A program made the translations under genes and the position numbers. A stretch of 64,000 nt of DNA, taken from Natrinema versiforme JCM 10478 (GTDB taxonomy: Archaea > Halobacteriota > Halobacteria > Halobacteriales > Natrialbaceae). The stretch spans positions 1 to 64,000 of the forward strand of contig NZ_AOID01000026.1 of the NCBI RefSeq assembly GCF_000337195.1. Reading direction: 5' to 3'. This document shows positions 41,723 to 51,033 of the stretch, one piece after another. Below the pieces are notes generated by a model. It worked only from the letters and a program-made list of their open reading frames with translations. It had not been told where the DNA came from and did no database searches. Each line of letters begins with the position of its first letter. Within the stretch, counting starts at the first letter, position 1.

Positions 41723-41950
41723 ATGACCATGGCTGCCAGTACACTCCGCCGTCGGTCGCTACGCCTCGAGCGCGTCGACTCGGTCGCGACGGACGCGACC
41801 GTTCGCCACATCGATCAGCTCGATTCGGAGACACTGGGGGCCGTTTATCGCGCCGTTTCGGGCGGCCGACCCGTCACGACCGCCGAGACCGACCTCGAGC
41901 CGGGCGAGGTGATCGTCTTCACGGACTACTACCGCGTCGAACGCGTCTGA
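41723..41950 (+). CDS. Small hypothetical protein
   Basis: A 75-residue protein with a basic N-terminus (TLRRRSLRLERVDSV) and an acidic C-terminal half that ends in TDYYRVERV. It is not recognised. A TATA box (GTTATAC, about 41698-41704) and an inverted repeat ATACCA...TGGTAT (41702-41707/41715-41720) precede it, which suggests a real, regulated gene. The ATG at 41729 is an equally plausible start. Confidence 0.6.
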   Translation: MTMAASTLRRRSLRLERVDSVATDATVRHIDQLDSETLGAVYRAVSGGRPVTTAETDLEPGEVIVFTDYYRVERV

Positions 41951-42036
41951 GTCGGTCCGCCGGTCCGGCCTGTCGATACCCGCCGTGAGTGTGTGGTATC
42001 GAAGTCGTTTTCCCGCGTGCGCGCCTTCGATGACCC

Positions 42037-42447
42037 ATGAACGGCGAAAGCGACATGACCCTGGCGTTCGAACTCGAGGCGCTCAAAGAGGTAGCCTCGC
42101 CCGAGCGCGTGTTCGAAGACGCCAGAGGCTGGACCGAGTACATCGGCGTTGTCTCCGAGAAACCGACCTACGTCGTGACCAACTTCACGCGGAAAAACCG
42201 CATTCGACAGGACTTCTTCTCCGGTCCCCGCGGGAAAGCCGAGAGCCTCGAGGGCGTCAAAGACCAGTTCGAGACCGAACGCTACGTCTACATCGGTGCC
42301 AGCGAGGAAGACGAGCAATTGGCCGACGAGGTCGGCTGGGAGTACCTCGCCGTCGAGGACGCCGCCGAGGCGGCCGACTGGGTTCTGGCGACCTCGGTCG
42401 ATGACGAGGATGACGACGCGGAGCAGGTCCGCGACGACTGGCCCTGA
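42037..42447 (+). CDS. Conserved haloarchaeal hypothetical protein (DUF7124-like)
   Basis: A 136-residue soluble protein with MTLAFELEALKEVASPERVF, then TEYIGVVSEKPTYVVTNFTR and a second strand/helix unit (RYVYIGASEEDEQLADEVGW). The pattern suggests a small Rossmann-like alpha/beta fold. I believe it belongs to haloarchaeal DUF7124; the function is unknown. It is probably a single-gene transcript. Confidence 0.72.
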   Translation: MNGESDMTLAFELEALKEVASPERVFEDARGWTEYIGVVSEKPTYVVTNFTRKNRIRQDFFSGPRGKAESLEGVKDQFETERYVYIGASEEDEQLADEVGWEYLAVEDAAEAADWVLATSVDDEDDDAEQVRDDWP

Positions 42448-42632
42448 GCTGACCGTCTCCACACCTGTTAGCGACGGTCGTTTTGTCTCTCGTCTCGAGA
42501 TGCGTAGTCGCAATTGTGCTGACTGCTGTACGCCAGCCCGCTCCGCCCGGTCAGTCAGACACCTCGGACCCGATCGACCGCTCGGGCTGCCGGTGGCCCG
42601 TGACTTATGTAGGGTCTCGCCGATGGGCCGGT

Positions 42633-43517
42633 ATGGAAACGCGTGACTTGGGCTCGACCGGCCACGAAAGCACTGTCGTGACCTTCGGTGCGATCGCGCT
42701 CAACTGGCTCGAGCAGGAGGGTGCGAATCAACTGGTCGAACTCGTCCTCGATCGCGGGGTCAACCACTTCGATGTCGCGCCGACCTACGGCGACGCCGAA
42801 CTCAAACTCGGGCCCAAACTTCGCCAGCACCGCGAGGAGATCTACCTCGGCTGCAAGACCCAGGAACGGGACTACGACGGCGCGCGCCGGAAACTCGAGC
42901 GGTCGCTCGATCGGCTCGGCGTCGATCACATCGACCTCTATCAGGTCCACGGCCTCGAGTACGAGGACGAACTCGAAGCGATCACGGGCGAGGACGGCGC
43001 GCTCGCGGCGTTTCGCGACGCCAAGGCGGAGGGGCTGATCGGCGACATCGGGCTGACGAGCCACGGCAACCCGCAGCTCATCCTCGACGCGATGGATCGG
43101 ATCGACGACCTCGCGACGCTGATGTTTCCCCTGAATCCGGTCGTCGCCGCGAAGGGTGACGACGGCCACGATTACGAGGCGGTCCTCGAGCGCGCCGAAG
43201 AGGCTGGAATCGGCACGCTCGGGATCAAGGCCTTCGCGAAGGGATCGTGGCCCCCGACCGAGGAGTTGCCGGAAGCCGACCGGCCGTACGCCAACTGGTA
43301 CGAGCCGGTGGAGACGCCCGAGGCGATCCGCGAGCGGTTCGACTTCGCCGCGTCGCAGGGGCTCTCGACAGTCGTCTCGCCCGGCGATCCGAAACTCGTC
43401 GCGATGGTCCTCGACGCGGCCACCCGGTACGACGGGATGAGCGAGCACGAACAGCGCTCGCTCATCGAGGAAGCGCGCCACGACGACAGTCCGGTCCCCG
43501 AACAGCTCCACCACTGA
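42633..43517 (+). CDS. Aldo/keto reductase
   Basis: A 294-residue TIM-barrel oxidoreductase. The catalytic tetrad is complete: Asp and Tyr in HFDVAPTYGDAEL, Lys in YLGCKTQE and His in YQVHGLEYED. The start is the ATG at 42633 (METRDLGSTG), supported by ACTTATGTA near 42602-42610 as a TATA element. It reduces an unknown carbonyl compound with NADPH or NADH. A methyltransferase gene follows after 36 bases on the same strand and may share the transcript. Confidence 0.92.
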   Translation: METRDLGSTGHESTVVTFGAIALNWLEQEGANQLVELVLDRGVNHFDVAPTYGDAELKLGPKLRQHREEIYLGCKTQERDYDGARRKLERSLDRLGVDHIDLYQVHGLEYEDELEAITGEDGALAAFRDAKAEGLIGDIGLTSHGNPQLILDAMDRIDDLATLMFPLNPVVAAKGDDGHDYEAVLERAEEAGIGTLGIKAFAKGSWPPTEELPEADRPYANWYEPVETPEAIRERFDFAASQGLSTVVSPGDPKLVAMVLDAATRYDGMSEHEQRSLIEEARHDDSPVPEQLHH

Positions 43518-43553
43518 AGACCTGCGACAGCGAGCACCAACCCGCGAGACTAC

Positions 43554-44315
43554 ATGGACGTTCCACGCACCGTCACGACCGCCCTCGAGGACCGCCCCGT
43601 CGACGGTGCGATCTGTCTCGAAGCCGGGGCTGGCGTCGGCAATACGACGGCTGGCCTGCTCGCGAACGGCGCGGCATGCGTCTACGCCGTAACCGACGAC
43701 CGGACCCACGCGGAGACCACGCTCGAGCGCGTTCTGGCGAACCACAACCTCGCCGATCGAAACCGAGATGGAGAGCAGATCGAACGGCATCTCGCCGTCC
43801 TCGAGGCAGACCTGCGCCGGGTCCCGCTGCCCAACGATACCGTCGAAGTCATCACCGCACACGGGCTGTTCAACGTGGTGCCGCCCGCCGATCTCGACGC
43901 GATCATCGGCGAACTGACCCGCGTCGCCGCGTCGGGCTGTCACCTCGTTGTCGACGACTACGAGCCGCTGCCCGAGACCGCCGCTGTTCGCGACCTCTTC
44001 GCCCTCGAGAACGCGGCCGCACAGTTAGTCGACGCAAAGCCGATGTTGACGTTTTACCCGTCGGCGACCCTCGCCTGGCTGTTCGCCGGCCACGGGTGGA
44101 CGGTCGATAGATCTCGAACGCTGTTGGACCCGGTCCCGTGGACCGAGAGCCACCTCGAGGCCCACGCCGATGTGGTCCGCTCGAAAATCGATGCACTCCC
44201 CGCGGACTCGGAACTGGGTGGTGCGTTGCTCGAGCGGGCCGAGGCCCTCGTCGCCGCGATCGGCTCGGAGTCGGCCGGCGAGATGTACAGCATCGCGTTT
44301 CGCCGGCCGGAGTAA
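43554..44315 (+). CDS. Class I SAM-dependent methyltransferase
   Basis: A 253-residue protein with motif I CLEAGAGVGNTTAGLLANGA, an acidic loop at the end of strand 2 (YAVTDDR), motif II VPLPNDTVEVITAHGLFNVV and motif III near GCHLVVDDYEPL. This is the Rossmann fold of SAM methyltransferases. The C-terminal helical part is long and probably forms the substrate lid; the substrate is unknown. It lies 36 bases after the aldo/keto reductase gene. Confidence 0.88.
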   Translation: MDVPRTVTTALEDRPVDGAICLEAGAGVGNTTAGLLANGAACVYAVTDDRTHAETTLERVLANHNLADRNRDGEQIERHLAVLEADLRRVPLPNDTVEVITAHGLFNVVPPADLDAIIGELTRVAASGCHLVVDDYEPLPETAAVRDLFALENAAAQLVDAKPMLTFYPSATLAWLFAGHGWTVDRSRTLLDPVPWTESHLEAHADVVRSKIDALPADSELGGALLERAEALVAAIGSESAGEMYSIAFRRPE

Positions 44316-44430
44316 GCCATCGGCGGCTCTCGATGACCGCAGTCGTCCGCGCGTCTCCGTTGGCGACCGCTGCCGTCGTCGATCACCCCGAGTCGTCGCC
44401 CTTATGCCCGGCCCAGCCGTAGCGCTGGCA

Positions 44431-44967
44431 ATGCCAGGACCCAGCGTTCCGGGTTCCGACGACGGCGATCACCTCGAGCTTCCCTGCGGGGAGTCCGTCG
44501 ATCCCCACGAGATCGATCTGGGGATGCGCGAGTACAACTGTCCCTGCGGCGAGACCCACGCGGTCGTGACCGACGTGCACCCGCCGTCGCGTTTCTTCCC
44601 GGAATCGCTCGTGGCTGTACTACAGGAGACGATCGACACCGACGACGAGTTCGAGGAGTTCGGCACGCCCCACCTGATGGGCGTCGTCTTGGAGGAGTTC
44701 CCCGAGGCGGTCGCCATCCACGACGCGAGCGACGACGGCGCGGTCGGCTACACGATGCTGTGGATGACCGATTTCGACGCCCGACGGCTCCACGAGGTCG
44801 TCGTCGAACTCGTCGTCGAACTCATGGAACACGCGATCAGCCACGCCGAGAACGACACCGCCGTCAGCGAGTTCGAGTCCCAGATGCTCGAGTTCGATGT
44901 CGCGGAGTTCGTCGAGCAGTACCGCCGACAGCGCGAGTTCGAGACCGAACACGACCAGCCGCTGTAG
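44431..44967 (+). CDS. Conserved haloarchaeal hypothetical protein (DUF5815-like)
   Basis: A 178-residue protein. An early CPC motif (MREYNCPCGETHAVVTDVHP) with an additional Cys in HLELPCGESVDP suggests a small zinc site. The rest is acidic and helical (HEVVVELVVELMEHAISHAE). From memory it resembles haloarchaeal DUF5815. CTTATGC at about 44401-44407 serves as the TATA element, so the ATG at 44431 is preferred to an earlier ATG 27 bases upstream. Function unknown. Confidence 0.78.
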   Translation: MPGPSVPGSDDGDHLELPCGESVDPHEIDLGMREYNCPCGETHAVVTDVHPPSRFFPESLVAVLQETIDTDDEFEEFGTPHLMGVVLEEFPEAVAIHDASDDGAVGYTMLWMTDFDARRLHEVVVELVVELMEHAISHAENDTAVSEFESQMLEFDVAEFVEQYRRQREFETEHDQPL

Positions 44968-45036
44968 CTCAACTTTCAGCGTCGACGAGTCGCCCGCTGT
45001 TTTCAGAACCAGTGCGCAATAATCGGTTCTACGATC

Positions 45037-47433
45037 CTACTCCTCGAGCGAGACCGCCAGCCGAAGCCCGCCGGCGTCGCTCTCGCCGACGGTGACCGAC
45101 CAGCCGTGGGCCTCGACGACTTCGGAGACGATGGCCAGCCCGAAGCCGGTGCCGTCGGGGGACGTGCTGTACCCCGACTCGAGGATGTCGCCGCGCTCGC
45201 CGGGCGGAACGCCGGGGCCGTCGTCGGCGATGGCGAACCCGTCGTCGGTGGTCTCGATCGTGATCGTCACGTCATCGCCGACGTGGTCTCGGGCGTTGCG
45301 GAACACGTTCTCGAAGCAGACCAGCAGGCGGTCCGCGTCGGCTTCGACCGTCGGTAGCGGCTCCTCCCGAACGAGATCGAGGTCCGGATCGACGGTTCTG
45401 CGTGCCTGATCGACGACCTCGTCGAGGGCGACCGGCTCCGTCGCCGTCAGCCGCTGGCCGCTCCGGGCGAGCGTGAGGACGTTCTCGATGAGGTCGTCCA
45501 TCCGTTCGAGTGCCCAGTCGATCTCCTTGCGGTAGCGCTCGCCCTCCTCGTCGACGTGGGCCTCGAGGTTCTCGAGATGGCCCGCAGCGAGGGTCAGCGG
45601 GTTCCGCAGATCGTGGGAGACGGTGCTGGCGAAGGCCTCCAGTCGGTCGTTCTGTCGCTCGAGCTCGGCCGTGCGTTCGGCGAGTTCGGCCTCGCGGCGG
45701 GCCTGCTCGAGGGCGGCCTCGACGTTGGCCGCGAGGATGCGTGCGAGCGTGATCGTCTCGGGATCGAAGTCGTTCGGCGTCGTCGAACTGACGATGAAAA
45801 TCCCCATCGTTCCGAGCGGAATGTGGGCCTCGCTACGGATCGCCGTCTCGGGGTTGCGCACGTTCTCGGCCCGGCGAACGTCGCCGTGAACGATGGTCTC
45901 GCCGGCCTCGAACGCGTCCCACGAGATCCCGTCGCCCGGGCCGATAGCGGGCACGGAGCCGAACAGCGCTTCGGTGCGATCGGTCGCCGCGGCGGGGACG
46001 AGGATGCCTCGCTCCCGGCGCGACTCGAGACTCGGGTCGGCCGCGACGGGCGGCCCGTCGGCGCTCACGGTTCGAGACGCCGTTCGTTCCTCGTACAGGT
46101 GAACCGAGTTGATCTCGAGGGACAGCGCGTCGCGGGCGATCTCGCTCGCGACGCGGGCGACCTCCGCGGTGCGTTCTGCGGCCATCAGCCGGCGGGTTCC
46201 CTCGTGGAGTTTGCGGATCTGGCGCTCGCGTTCGATTCGATCGCTGATGTCCCGGATCGCGCCGACGCTGCCGGCGAGCGAGCCGTCTTCGGCGACTATC
46301 GGAGCGACGTTGTTCTCGACCACGAACGGCTCGCCGTCGACGGGCTGGAACTCCATCTCGAAGGTGCCCCACGTTCGGTCGTCGTCCGCGAGGATGTCGA
46401 GCAGCAACTCCGTGGCCCGTTCGACGTCTTCGGCCGGCATGTACCGCGAGGGGGGCTGTCCGACGAGGTCGGCACGCGTCGTCCCGAGAGCGTCTGCCAT
46501 CGCGTCGTTGACCATCTCGATTCGTCCCGTCTCGTCGAGGACGTACATCGAATCGCCGACCGCATCGACGAGCGTGCGGTACCGCTCTAGTTCGCGTTCC
46601 CGGCGTTTCTGGTCGGAGATGTCGGTGTAGATCGCGTACTCGTAGACCTCGCCGGCGACTTCGGCCGCGAACCCGCGCAGGAAGAAGTCCCTGCGGCCGT
46701 CGACGGTGAGCCGCTCGACGGGTTCCGTGACTATCGTTCCGAGTCCGACCGTATCAGCCATGGATACCGGTTCGGCGTCGTTCGGGACGAGGATATCGTC
46801 GAGTGCGCCGCCGGCGATGTCCCCGCGGTCGTGGCCGAAGATGGCCTCGAAGGCGGGGTTGACATCGATGATTCGATTCGGGTCGTCCCGGCGGGTCACG
46901 ATGACCGCGTCCGGACTGTGCTCGAACAGCGCGGCGAACTGATCGCGCTCGGCCCGGAGCGACCCTCGCTCCGTATCCGGTCGGAGCCGGCTCCCCGCCG
47001 TTTGCCCGCCGTTGGGTGCCACCGGCTGGTTGACGATCGCCCGAAGCTGTGCGACCAGCCGCTCGAGCGAGTCTTCGAGCCCCTTCGGGACGTACCCCGA
47101 AAACCCGGCCGTCACGGCGTCGCTGGCGAGCCGTTCGTCGCCGTCTGCCGTGTAGAGGACGATCGGCACGTCGCCGATGCCATCGGCTCGGATGCGGTCG
47201 TACAGCGACAGCGCGTCGGTCTCTGCGAACTGATATTCGGTCACGACACACGTACGCCCGCTCGCGTCCGCAACCGCGTCGCGGAGTTCGGCCAGCGTGG
47301 CAACTGGCACCACTGTGAGCCCGTCGGCGATCGACTCGAGTCCGTCGGCGACCCGACGACGATCGTCGGGAGCCGGATCGGCGTAGACGACGGTGGTGGG
47401 TCGCTCGAACCGGGTGGGACCGAACGTGGCCAT
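45037..47433 (-). CDS. Receiver-PAS-PAS-GAF sensor histidine kinase
   Basis: A 798-residue soluble sensor kinase. Residues 1-125 look like a response-receiver domain, but the phosphoacceptor position carries Glu (CVVTEYQ), so it is probably a pseudo-receiver. Two PAS domains follow (about 165-275 with FEHSPDAVIVTRRDDPNRII, and 285-405 with DSMYVLDETGRIEMVNDAM), then a GAF domain (about 415-580). The HisKA domain has the phosphoryl His in VSHDLRNPLTLAAG, and the HATPase has DDGPGVPPGERGDI and GTGFGLAIVSEVVEAHGW. No partner regulator is adjacent. CCTTATC near 47463-47469 on the minus strand may be its TATA box. Confidence 0.93.
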   Translation of the reverse strand: MATFGPTRFERPTTVVYADPAPDDRRRVADGLESIADGLTVVPVATLAELRDAVADASGRTCVVTEYQFAETDALSLYDRIRADGIGDVPIVLYTADGDERLASDAVTAGFSGYVPKGLEDSLERLVAQLRAIVNQPVAPNGGQTAGSRLRPDTERGSLRAERDQFAALFEHSPDAVIVTRRDDPNRIIDVNPAFEAIFGHDRGDIAGGALDDILVPNDAEPVSMADTVGLGTIVTEPVERLTVDGRRDFFLRGFAAEVAGEVYEYAIYTDISDQKRRERELERYRTLVDAVGDSMYVLDETGRIEMVNDAMADALGTTRADLVGQPPSRYMPAEDVERATELLLDILADDDRTWGTFEMEFQPVDGEPFVVENNVAPIVAEDGSLAGSVGAIRDISDRIERERQIRKLHEGTRRLMAAERTAEVARVASEIARDALSLEINSVHLYEERTASRTVSADGPPVAADPSLESRRERGILVPAAATDRTEALFGSVPAIGPGDGISWDAFEAGETIVHGDVRRAENVRNPETAIRSEAHIPLGTMGIFIVSSTTPNDFDPETITLARILAANVEAALEQARREAELAERTAELERQNDRLEAFASTVSHDLRNPLTLAAGHLENLEAHVDEEGERYRKEIDWALERMDDLIENVLTLARSGQRLTATEPVALDEVVDQARRTVDPDLDLVREEPLPTVEADADRLLVCFENVFRNARDHVGDDVTITIETTDDGFAIADDGPGVPPGERGDILESGYSTSPDGTGFGLAIVSEVVEAHGWSVTVGESDAGGLRLAVSLEE

Positions 47434-47545
47434 CTAGTTCGTCCAGACGGACGGAACGAGCCGTGATAAGGTGTACGGCCCGAATCCGGTGATAACCGAT
47501 CGCTCGAGTTCGAGCGCGTTCGTGTGGGATCGTGCGTGGGCTTCC

Positions 47546-47598
47546 CACCCACCCGGTAAAGAGTGGGTGCTATCGTGGTAACCGGGCCGATTCGGCCC
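47546..47598. promoter_or_regulatory. Two inverted repeats between the histidine kinase and carB
   Basis: CACCCAC (47546-47552) pairs with GTGGGTG (47563-47569), and GGGCCGA (47584-47590) with TCGGCCC (47592-47598). Both are perfect 7-bp arms in a divergent intergenic region, 65-115 bases upstream of the carB TATA box. They could be operators for carB or the kinase, or hairpins in a longer leader. Confidence 0.4.
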
Positions 47599-47661
47599 AC
47601 CGCTCCCGGCCCGAGTTCGAAATTCGAAAAAGCGTTTCGAGAATCGTATTGTATCGTGGGG

Positions 47662-47669
47662 CTTATTAC
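47662..47669 (+). promoter_or_regulatory. TATA box of carB
   Basis: CTTATTAC about 30-37 bases before the carB ATG; predicts a leader of only a few bases. Confidence 0.6.
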
Positions 47670-47698
47670 GATGTGCGAACTCCAATTCGACAAGACAA

Positions 47699-50600
47699 AT
47701 GAGTACGGACACCGCCACGGACGCCGAGACGGGTGACGGTCGCACGATCTTACTGATCGGCAGCGGCCCGATCCAGATCGGACAGGCCGCCGAATTCGAC
47801 TATTCGGGCGCACAGGCCTGCCGAGCGCTGCAGGAGGAGGGGGCTCGCGTCGTCCTCGTGAACTCGAACCCGGCGACGATCATGACGGACCCGGAGATGG
47901 CCGACGAGGTCTACATCGAGCCGATCACGACCGACGCCATCGCCGAGATCATCCGCAAGGAGCGACCCGACGGCGTCATCGCCGGACTGGGCGGCCAGAC
48001 CGGACTGAACGTCACGGCCGAACTGGCCGAGGAAGGCGTTCTCGAGGAGTACGACGTCGAGATCATGGGGACGCCCCTGGACACGATCTACGCGACGGAA
48101 GACCGCGACCTGTTCCGCCAGCGCATGGAGAAGATCGGCCAGCCGGTTCCCGCCTCGACGACCATCTCGCTCGACGAGGGCGAGGAGGTTTCGGAGATGA
48201 CCGAGGAGAGCTTGAGAGAGCGTGTGCAGGCCGCCGTCGACGAGGTCGGCGGGCTGCCGGTCATCGCCCGCACGACCTACACGCTTGGCGGCTCGGGGTC
48301 GGGCGTCGTCCACGAGATGGACGAACTGCTGCGCCGCGTCCGCAAGGGGCTGCGCCTCTCCCGAAACAGCGAGGTCCTCATCACCGAGTCCATCGCCGGC
48401 TGGGTCGAGTACGAGTACGAAGTGATGCGCGACGCCGACGACTCGTGCATCATCATCTGCAACATGGAGAACATCGACCCGATGGGCATCCACACGGGCG
48501 AGTCGACGGTCGTCACGCCCTCCCAGATCGTCCCCGACGAGGGCCACCAGGAGATGCGCACCGCCGCGCTCGACGTCATCCGCGAACTCGGCATTCAGGG
48601 CGGCTGTAACATCCAGTTCGCGTGGCGCGACGACGGCACCCCCGGCGGCGAGTACCGCGTCGTCGAGGTCAACCCCCGCGTCTCCCGCTCTTCCGCGCTG
48701 GCCTCCAAGGCGACCGGCTACCCGATCGCCCGCGTAACCGCGAAGGTCGCGCTCGGCAAGCGCCTCCACGAGATCACCAACGAGATCACGGGCGAAACCA
48801 CGGCCGCCTTCGAGCCCGCGATCGACTACGTGGTCACGAAGGTCCCGCGCTGGCCCAAAGACAAGTTCGACGATGTCGACTTCGAACTGACCACGGCCAT
48901 GAAGTCGACCGGCGAGGCGATGGCCATCGGCCGCTCCTTCGAGGAGTCCCTGCTCAAGGCGCTTCGCTCGAGCGAATACGAACCCGACGTCGACTGGGAC
49001 GACCTCTCGGACGCGGAACTCGAGGAGCAGTACTTAGAGCGCCCATCGCCGGACCGTCCCTACGCGATGTTCGAGGCGTTCGAACGCGGGTACACCGTCG
49101 ACGAGGTCCAGGAACTCACCGGCATCTTCGAGTGGTACACCGAGCGCTTCAAGCGCATCGCAGACTCGACGCTCGCCGCCCAAGCGGGCGACTTTACCGA
49201 GGCCGCGATCGCCGGCCACACCAACGCCAGCATCGCAGCGACCGCGGGCGCGGACGTCGACACTGTCGAGACGGACGTCCCCGGCCGCACCTACAAACAG
49301 GTCGACACCTGTGCGGGCGAGTTCGAAGCCGAGACGCCGTACTACTACTCCGCGCGCAAGAACGAGTTCGAGACCGGGCCGCTGAAGGGCAACGCCGCCG
49401 CGGGCGAACTCGAGGTCGACCGCGATATCGAGAGCGTGATCGTCGTCGGCGGCGGCCCGATCCGCATCGGCCAGGGCGTCGAGTTCGACTACTGTTCGGT
49501 CCACGCGGTTCGCGCGCTGCGCGAACTCGGCATCGACGCCTACGTCGTGAACAACAACCCCGAGACGGTCTCGACGGACTACGACACCTCCGACGGCCTC
49601 TTCTTCGAGCCGATCACGGCCGAGGAGGTCGCCGACGTCGCCGAGGCGACCGGTGCCGACGGCGTGATGGTCCAGTTCGGCGGCCAGACCTCCGTCAACA
49701 TCGGCGAGCCCCTCGAGGACGAACTGCAGCGCCGCGACCTCGACTGCGAGGTCATGGGTACCTCCGTCGAGGCGATGGACCTCGCCGAGGACCGCGACCG
49801 CTTCAACGCCCTGATGGACGAACTGGGCATCGCCCAGCCCGAGGGCGGCACCGCCTTCTCCGAGGAGGAGGCACTGGAGCTGGCCCACGACATCGGCTAC
49901 CCCGTCCTCGTGCGTCCCTCCTACGTGCTCGGCGGCCGCGCGATGGATGTCGTCTACACCGACGAGGAACTCCAGACCTACATCGAGGAAGCGGTCCGCG
50001 TCGCGCCCGATAAGCCGATCCTCGTGGACGACTTCCTCGAGGACGCGGTCGAACTCGACGTGGACGCGGTTTCGGACGGCCGCAACGTGCTCATCGGCGG
50101 CATCATGGAACACGTCGAGAGCGCCGGCGTCCACTCCGGCGACTCCGCGTGTATGATCCCACCCCGCTCGCTCGAGGAAGACACCCTCGAGCGCGTCCGC
50201 GAGGTCACCGAGGACATCGCCGCAGCCCTGAAGACGAAGGGGCTGCTGAACGTCCAGCTGGCCGTCCGCGACGGCGAAGTCTACGTGCTCGAGGCGAATC
50301 CGCGTTCCTCGCGTACCGTCCCCTTCGTCTCGAAGGCGACCGGCGTCCCGATCGCCAAACTCGCCGCGCAGGTCATGGCCGGCGAGACCCTCGAGAGCCT
50401 CGATGCCGACGAGCAGATCCCCGACCAGACCTCGATCAAGGAGGTCGTCCTGCCGTTCGACCGCCTGCCGGGGTCGGACCCGCGTCTCGGCCCGGAGATG
50501 AAGTCCACCGGCGAGGTCATGGGGACGGCAAGCGACTTCGGCACTGCCTACTGGAAGGCCCAGCAGGCCGCCGACAACGCCGTCAGCGAGGGGACCGCCG

Positions 50601-50875
50601 TCGTCGACCTCGACGTCGACGGCTTCGAGAACCACTTCGATCTCGCGGAGTTCGACGACGTGCCCCAAGCCATCCGTGAGGGCAAGGTCGACTTCGTCGT
50701 CAGCCGCGACCGCGACTCGCTGGAGATGGCCGTCGAAGAAGAGATTCCGTACCTCTCGACGGTCGCCAGCGCCGAGGCCTACGTCGAAGCCCTCGACGGC
50801 TTCGACGGCGAATTGGACGTCTCGTCGGTCTCCAGCCGCCCGAAGCAGGTGTCCGGCTGGGGCAAGTCGGAGTAA
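47699..50875 (+). CDS. carB: Carbamoyl-phosphate synthase large subunit
   Basis: A 1058-residue full-length CarB. The duplicated ATP-grasp synthetase halves are both intact: GSGPIQIGQAAEFDYSGAQA opens the carboxyphosphate half and GGGPIRIGQGVEFDYCSVHA opens the carbamate half (near residue 582). Typical stretches such as RTTYTLGGSGSG and RPSYVLGGRAMD (ATP-grasp cores) and the C-terminal allosteric domain are present. It makes carbamoyl phosphate for pyrimidine and arginine synthesis together with the glutaminase CarA, which is not in this window. The gene is transcribed alone from its own promoter. Confidence 0.98.
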   Translation: MSTDTATDAETGDGRTILLIGSGPIQIGQAAEFDYSGAQACRALQEEGARVVLVNSNPATIMTDPEMADEVYIEPITTDAIAEIIRKERPDGVIAGLGGQTGLNVTAELAEEGVLEEYDVEIMGTPLDTIYATEDRDLFRQRMEKIGQPVPASTTISLDEGEEVSEMTEESLRERVQAAVDEVGGLPVIARTTYTLGGSGSGVVHEMDELLRRVRKGLRLSRNSEVLITESIAGWVEYEYEVMRDADDSCIIICNMENIDPMGIHTGESTVVTPSQIVPDEGHQEMRTAALDVIRELGIQGGCNIQFAWRDDGTPGGEYRVVEVNPRVSRSSALASKATGYPIARVTAKVALGKRLHEITNEITGETTAAFEPAIDYVVTKVPRWPKDKFDDVDFELTTAMKSTGEAMAIGRSFEESLLKALRSSEYEPDVDWDDLSDAELEEQYLERPSPDRPYAMFEAFERGYTVDEVQELTGIFEWYTERFKRIADSTLAAQAGDFTEAAIAGHTNASIAATAGADVDTVETDVPGRTYKQVDTCAGEFEAETPYYYSARKNEFETGPLKGNAAAGELEVDRDIESVIVVGGGPIRIGQGVEFDYCSVHAVRALRELGIDAYVVNNNPETVSTDYDTSDGLFFEPITAEEVADVAEATGADGVMVQFGGQTSVNIGEPLEDELQRRDLDCEVMGTSVEAMDLAEDRDRFNALMDELGIAQPEGGTAFSEEEALELAHDIGYPVLVRPSYVLGGRAMDVVYTDEELQTYIEEAVRVAPDKPILVDDFLEDAVELDVDAVSDGRNVLIGGIMEHVESAGVHSGDSACMIPPRSLEEDTLERVREVTEDIAAALKTKGLLNVQLAVRDGEVYVLEANPRSSRTVPFVSKATGVPIAKLAAQVMAGETLESLDADEQIPDQTSIKEVVLPFDRLPGSDPRLGPEMKSTGEVMGTASDFGTAYWKAQQAADNAVSEGTAVVDLDVDGFENHFDLAEFDDVPQAIREGKVDFVVSRDRDSLEMAVEEEIPYLSTVASAEAYVEALDGFDGELDVSSVSSRPKQVSGWGKSE

Positions 50876-51033
50876 CGGTATCGGCGACTGCTCGCTCGAG
50901 TGAATTCTACCCGCGGTTTCCGTTCTTTATTCGTGGATAAGCGTCGGCTACCGGTGCTAACTCCGTCGAGAGTCGAGCGTCGAAAACGTGGTCCTCATCC
51001 GTGTCTGATCTTCGAACTCGAGACCACGGCCGA

